A stretch of 64,000 bases of DNA, taken from 2-12-FULL-35-23 sp965196985 (GTDB lineage Bacteria > Pseudomonadota > Gammaproteobacteria > UBA12402). The notes beneath the pieces were generated by a model that was given only the letters and a program-made list of their open reading frames with translations, had not been told where the DNA came from and searched no databases. Below, piece by piece: positions 62,571 to 64,000 of the stretch. The DNA lies in NCBI GenBank assembly GCA_965196985.1, contig CBDALO010000201.1:24024-88023 (forward strand). The letters run 5' to 3'. The position numbers and the translations under genes are program-made. The first letter of the stretch is position 1. Each line of letters opens with the position of its first letter.

Positions 62571-64000
62571 ATGCAAACAGTCCCTAGTGAGCTTTTCTAT
62601 CAACAAGTCGGAATAAATGAAAAGCTTTGTCATAAGCTTGAAATAGAACATGCTCGTGTTGAACAGTATGCCGAGGCTTATGATCATTTGAAGATACAAT
62701 TTGCTAAGCTCCAACGACAGCATTTTGGTAGTAAATCTGAGCGCTACATAGAAGATCAGTTGCCACTCTTCGGTGATCTCTCAACACCGGAGGATCAAGA
62801 AGATGATGAAGCAGTTGTTGTCTCTTCTCACAAACGTAAGAAGAAGGTCAAGAATGAATTACCTGTGACGGTGAGAATCATTCCAGTACCTGATGACCAG
62901 CGTATTTGTCCTTGCGGTAAAGAAAAATGCCCAATGGGTTTTGAGACTAAAAAAATACTGAACTACAAACCAGCTGTCTTTGAAATGATTGAAGAGCGCC
63001 GTGAAAAACTAGGCTGTGATTGCGAGCAAGGTGGTGTTACGGTTGCACCTAAGCCTTTACATATCCTACCTAAGGCCGAGGCGTCTGAATCATTACTAGC
63101 GCATTTAGTGTCTAGTAAAATCAGGGATAGACAACCCTTTTATCATTTAGAAAAACAACTACGCTCACAATACGGCGTCAATCTATCCAGGCAAACTATG
63201 TCACGTTGGTTTATTGAGCTGACTAAACCTTTACAGCCGATTTATAATCTATTGAAGGATGAGCTGCTGGATTATGAAATAGCAAGTTGTGACGCGACTA
63301 AATTACAAGTCTTAAAAGAGCCTGGTCAACGGCCACAAACTAAGTCACTGATTCATTGCATGCGAGGTGGTGCTCCTGGTCGTGAGGTTATCCTGTTTGC
63401 CTATACGCCAAGTGACCACAGTGAGTTTCTAGTAGAATGGTTTCAAGGGTGGACTGGCAAGCTTCATACTGATGCAAGCCCTATATTCGACCAATTAGAA
63501 AATACCGGCGTTACGATCATTGCGTGCAACCTTCATGCCCGCAGGAAATTTGAAGAGATCACCAAGGCGACCAAAAAGAATGGGTTAGCCGCTCATGCTA
63601 TGCGGGTCTATAAAAAACTCTACCGGATTGAAAGAAAGGCGAAAGAAGAAGAGATGTCGCCTGAGCAACGCCTTACGCTTCGGCAGAAAGAATCAAAACC
63701 GATTATGGATGAGTACAAGGAGTGGCTAGAGGAGTATTATCCAAAGGTTCTACCACAATCTCATCTTGGCAGGGCAATGGAATATGTCATCAAGCATTGG
63801 GAAAACATGACTCGGTTTCTTGATGATGGTAGATGTGAGATTGATAACAATCACACAGAGAGAGACATTAAGCTCTTAGTGCTTGCAAGGAAGAACTTTC
63901 TATTTTGCGACACAATGCCAGGCGCTAACGCACTAGCAATGCATGCAAGTCTAGCTCTAACTGCTGAACTGCATCATCACAATGTCTGTCGATACTTCAC
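62571..64000 (+). CDS. tnpC: IS66-family transposase TnpC (second copy), C-terminus outside window
   Basis: The frame opens at ATG 62571 (MQTVPSELFYQQVGINEKLC) and is uninterrupted to the window end, 476 codons. It has an N-terminal coiled coil (HLKIQFAKLQRQHFGSKSER), a zinc-binding segment and the DDE core. Cys is present in IACNLHARRKF, the usual family state. It follows tnpB after an unusually long 240-bp gap with no gene. Confidence 0.93.
   Translation, partial: MQTVPSELFYQQVGINEKLCHKLEIEHARVEQYAEAYDHLKIQFAKLQRQHFGSKSERYIEDQLPLFGDLSTPEDQEDDEAVVVSSHKRKKKVKNELPVTVRIIPVPDDQRICPCGKEKCPMGFETKKILNYKPAVFEMIEERREKLGCDCEQGGVTVAPKPLHILPKAEASESLLAHLVSSKIRDRQPFYHLEKQLRSQYGVNLSRQTMSRWFIELTKPLQPIYNLLKDELLDYEIASCDATKLQVLKEPGQRPQTKSLIHCMRGGAPGREVILFAYTPSDHSEFLVEWFQGWTGKLHTDASPIFDQLENTGVTIIACNLHARRKFEEITKATKKNGLAAHAMRVYKKLYRIERKAKEEEMSPEQRLTLRQKESKPIMDEYKEWLEEYYPKVLPQSHLGRAMEYVIKHWENMTRFLDDGRCEIDNNHTERDIKLLVLARKNFLFCDTMPGANALAMHASLALTAELHHHNVCRYF

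Larger units (their letters stand above)
59639..64000 (+). mobile_element. IS66-family element (second copy), runs past window end, split by ISBst12-like element
   Basis: The left end is GTAAGCGATCCAGCAAGTAC. Gene order tnpA, tnpB, tnpC is collinear. By comparison with the 1-1346 copy the right end should fall about 131 bp beyond the window. The tnpB gene is split by the 60099-62045 element with the duplication GATGGCCT. Confidence 0.9.

Overview
This window is a low-GC accessory replicon segment, most likely a plasmid or plasmid-derived island, from a gammaproteobacterium. A host-associated lineage such as Legionellales or Piscirickettsia is my guess. It rests on large Sel1-like and ankyrin repeat proteins, a plasmid-style ssb/DNA-methylase block, decaying defence genes and an extreme load of insertion sequences. 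No ribosomal, tRNA or core metabolic gene was seen, and the taxon cannot be fixed from this sequence alone.

Layout. 1-1346 is the 3' part of an IS66 element. 1490-3829 is a Sel1-like repeat protein. 3871-8656 is a pile of nested or truncated elements (IS66-like, IS256, ISKra4, IS4). 8960-14669 is a decaying type I restriction-modification locus: orphan hsdM, a PrrC/RloC-like anticodon-nuclease gene split by an IS1634 element, and an hsdS fragment. 14670-19491 is ISKra4 plus the first, truncated copy of a DDE/AAA+ transposon that carries an IS110. 19639-23631 holds an IS4, a block of perfect hairpins, an IS66 remnant and an IS256. 23858-26842 is an ankyrin protein with 16 nearly identical repeats. 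27089-31279 is IS6/IS4/IS256/IS21 debris.

31297-36319 is the plasmid-like core: an OB-fold protein, a small Trp-rich protein, SSB, an N6-adenine methylase-like protein, a Lys/Ala-rich coiled protein and then a TAL-effector-like (TALE-like) gene. Most of these genes are separated by strong hairpins placed directly before the next Shine-Dalgarno sequence. 36320-37317 is non-coding and rich in hairpins. 37318-47047 is an IS21 (split by IS256) and the fuller copy of the DDE/AAA+ transposon (split by ISKra4 and IS110). 47224-48953 is a compact five-gene operon of unknown function with a SEC-C protein and a 41-residue lipoprotein. 49010-59623 and 59639-64000 are nested elements: IS66 inside IS6, then IS256 plus ISKra4 inside IS256 inside IS982, then an IS66 split by an ISBst12-like element.

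Most striking is the gene at 34564-36319. After a degenerate first unit it encodes fifteen consecutive units of exactly 33 residues and a final half unit, with the layout of TALE/Bat DNA-binding repeats but mostly unusual residues at the base-reading positions. Its reading frame is broken near the N-terminus by a perfect 7-bp tandem duplication; removing one copy restores a 582-residue protein. Target-site duplications let nearly every nested insertion be read back to an intact ancestral gene, so the order of events can be reconstructed.
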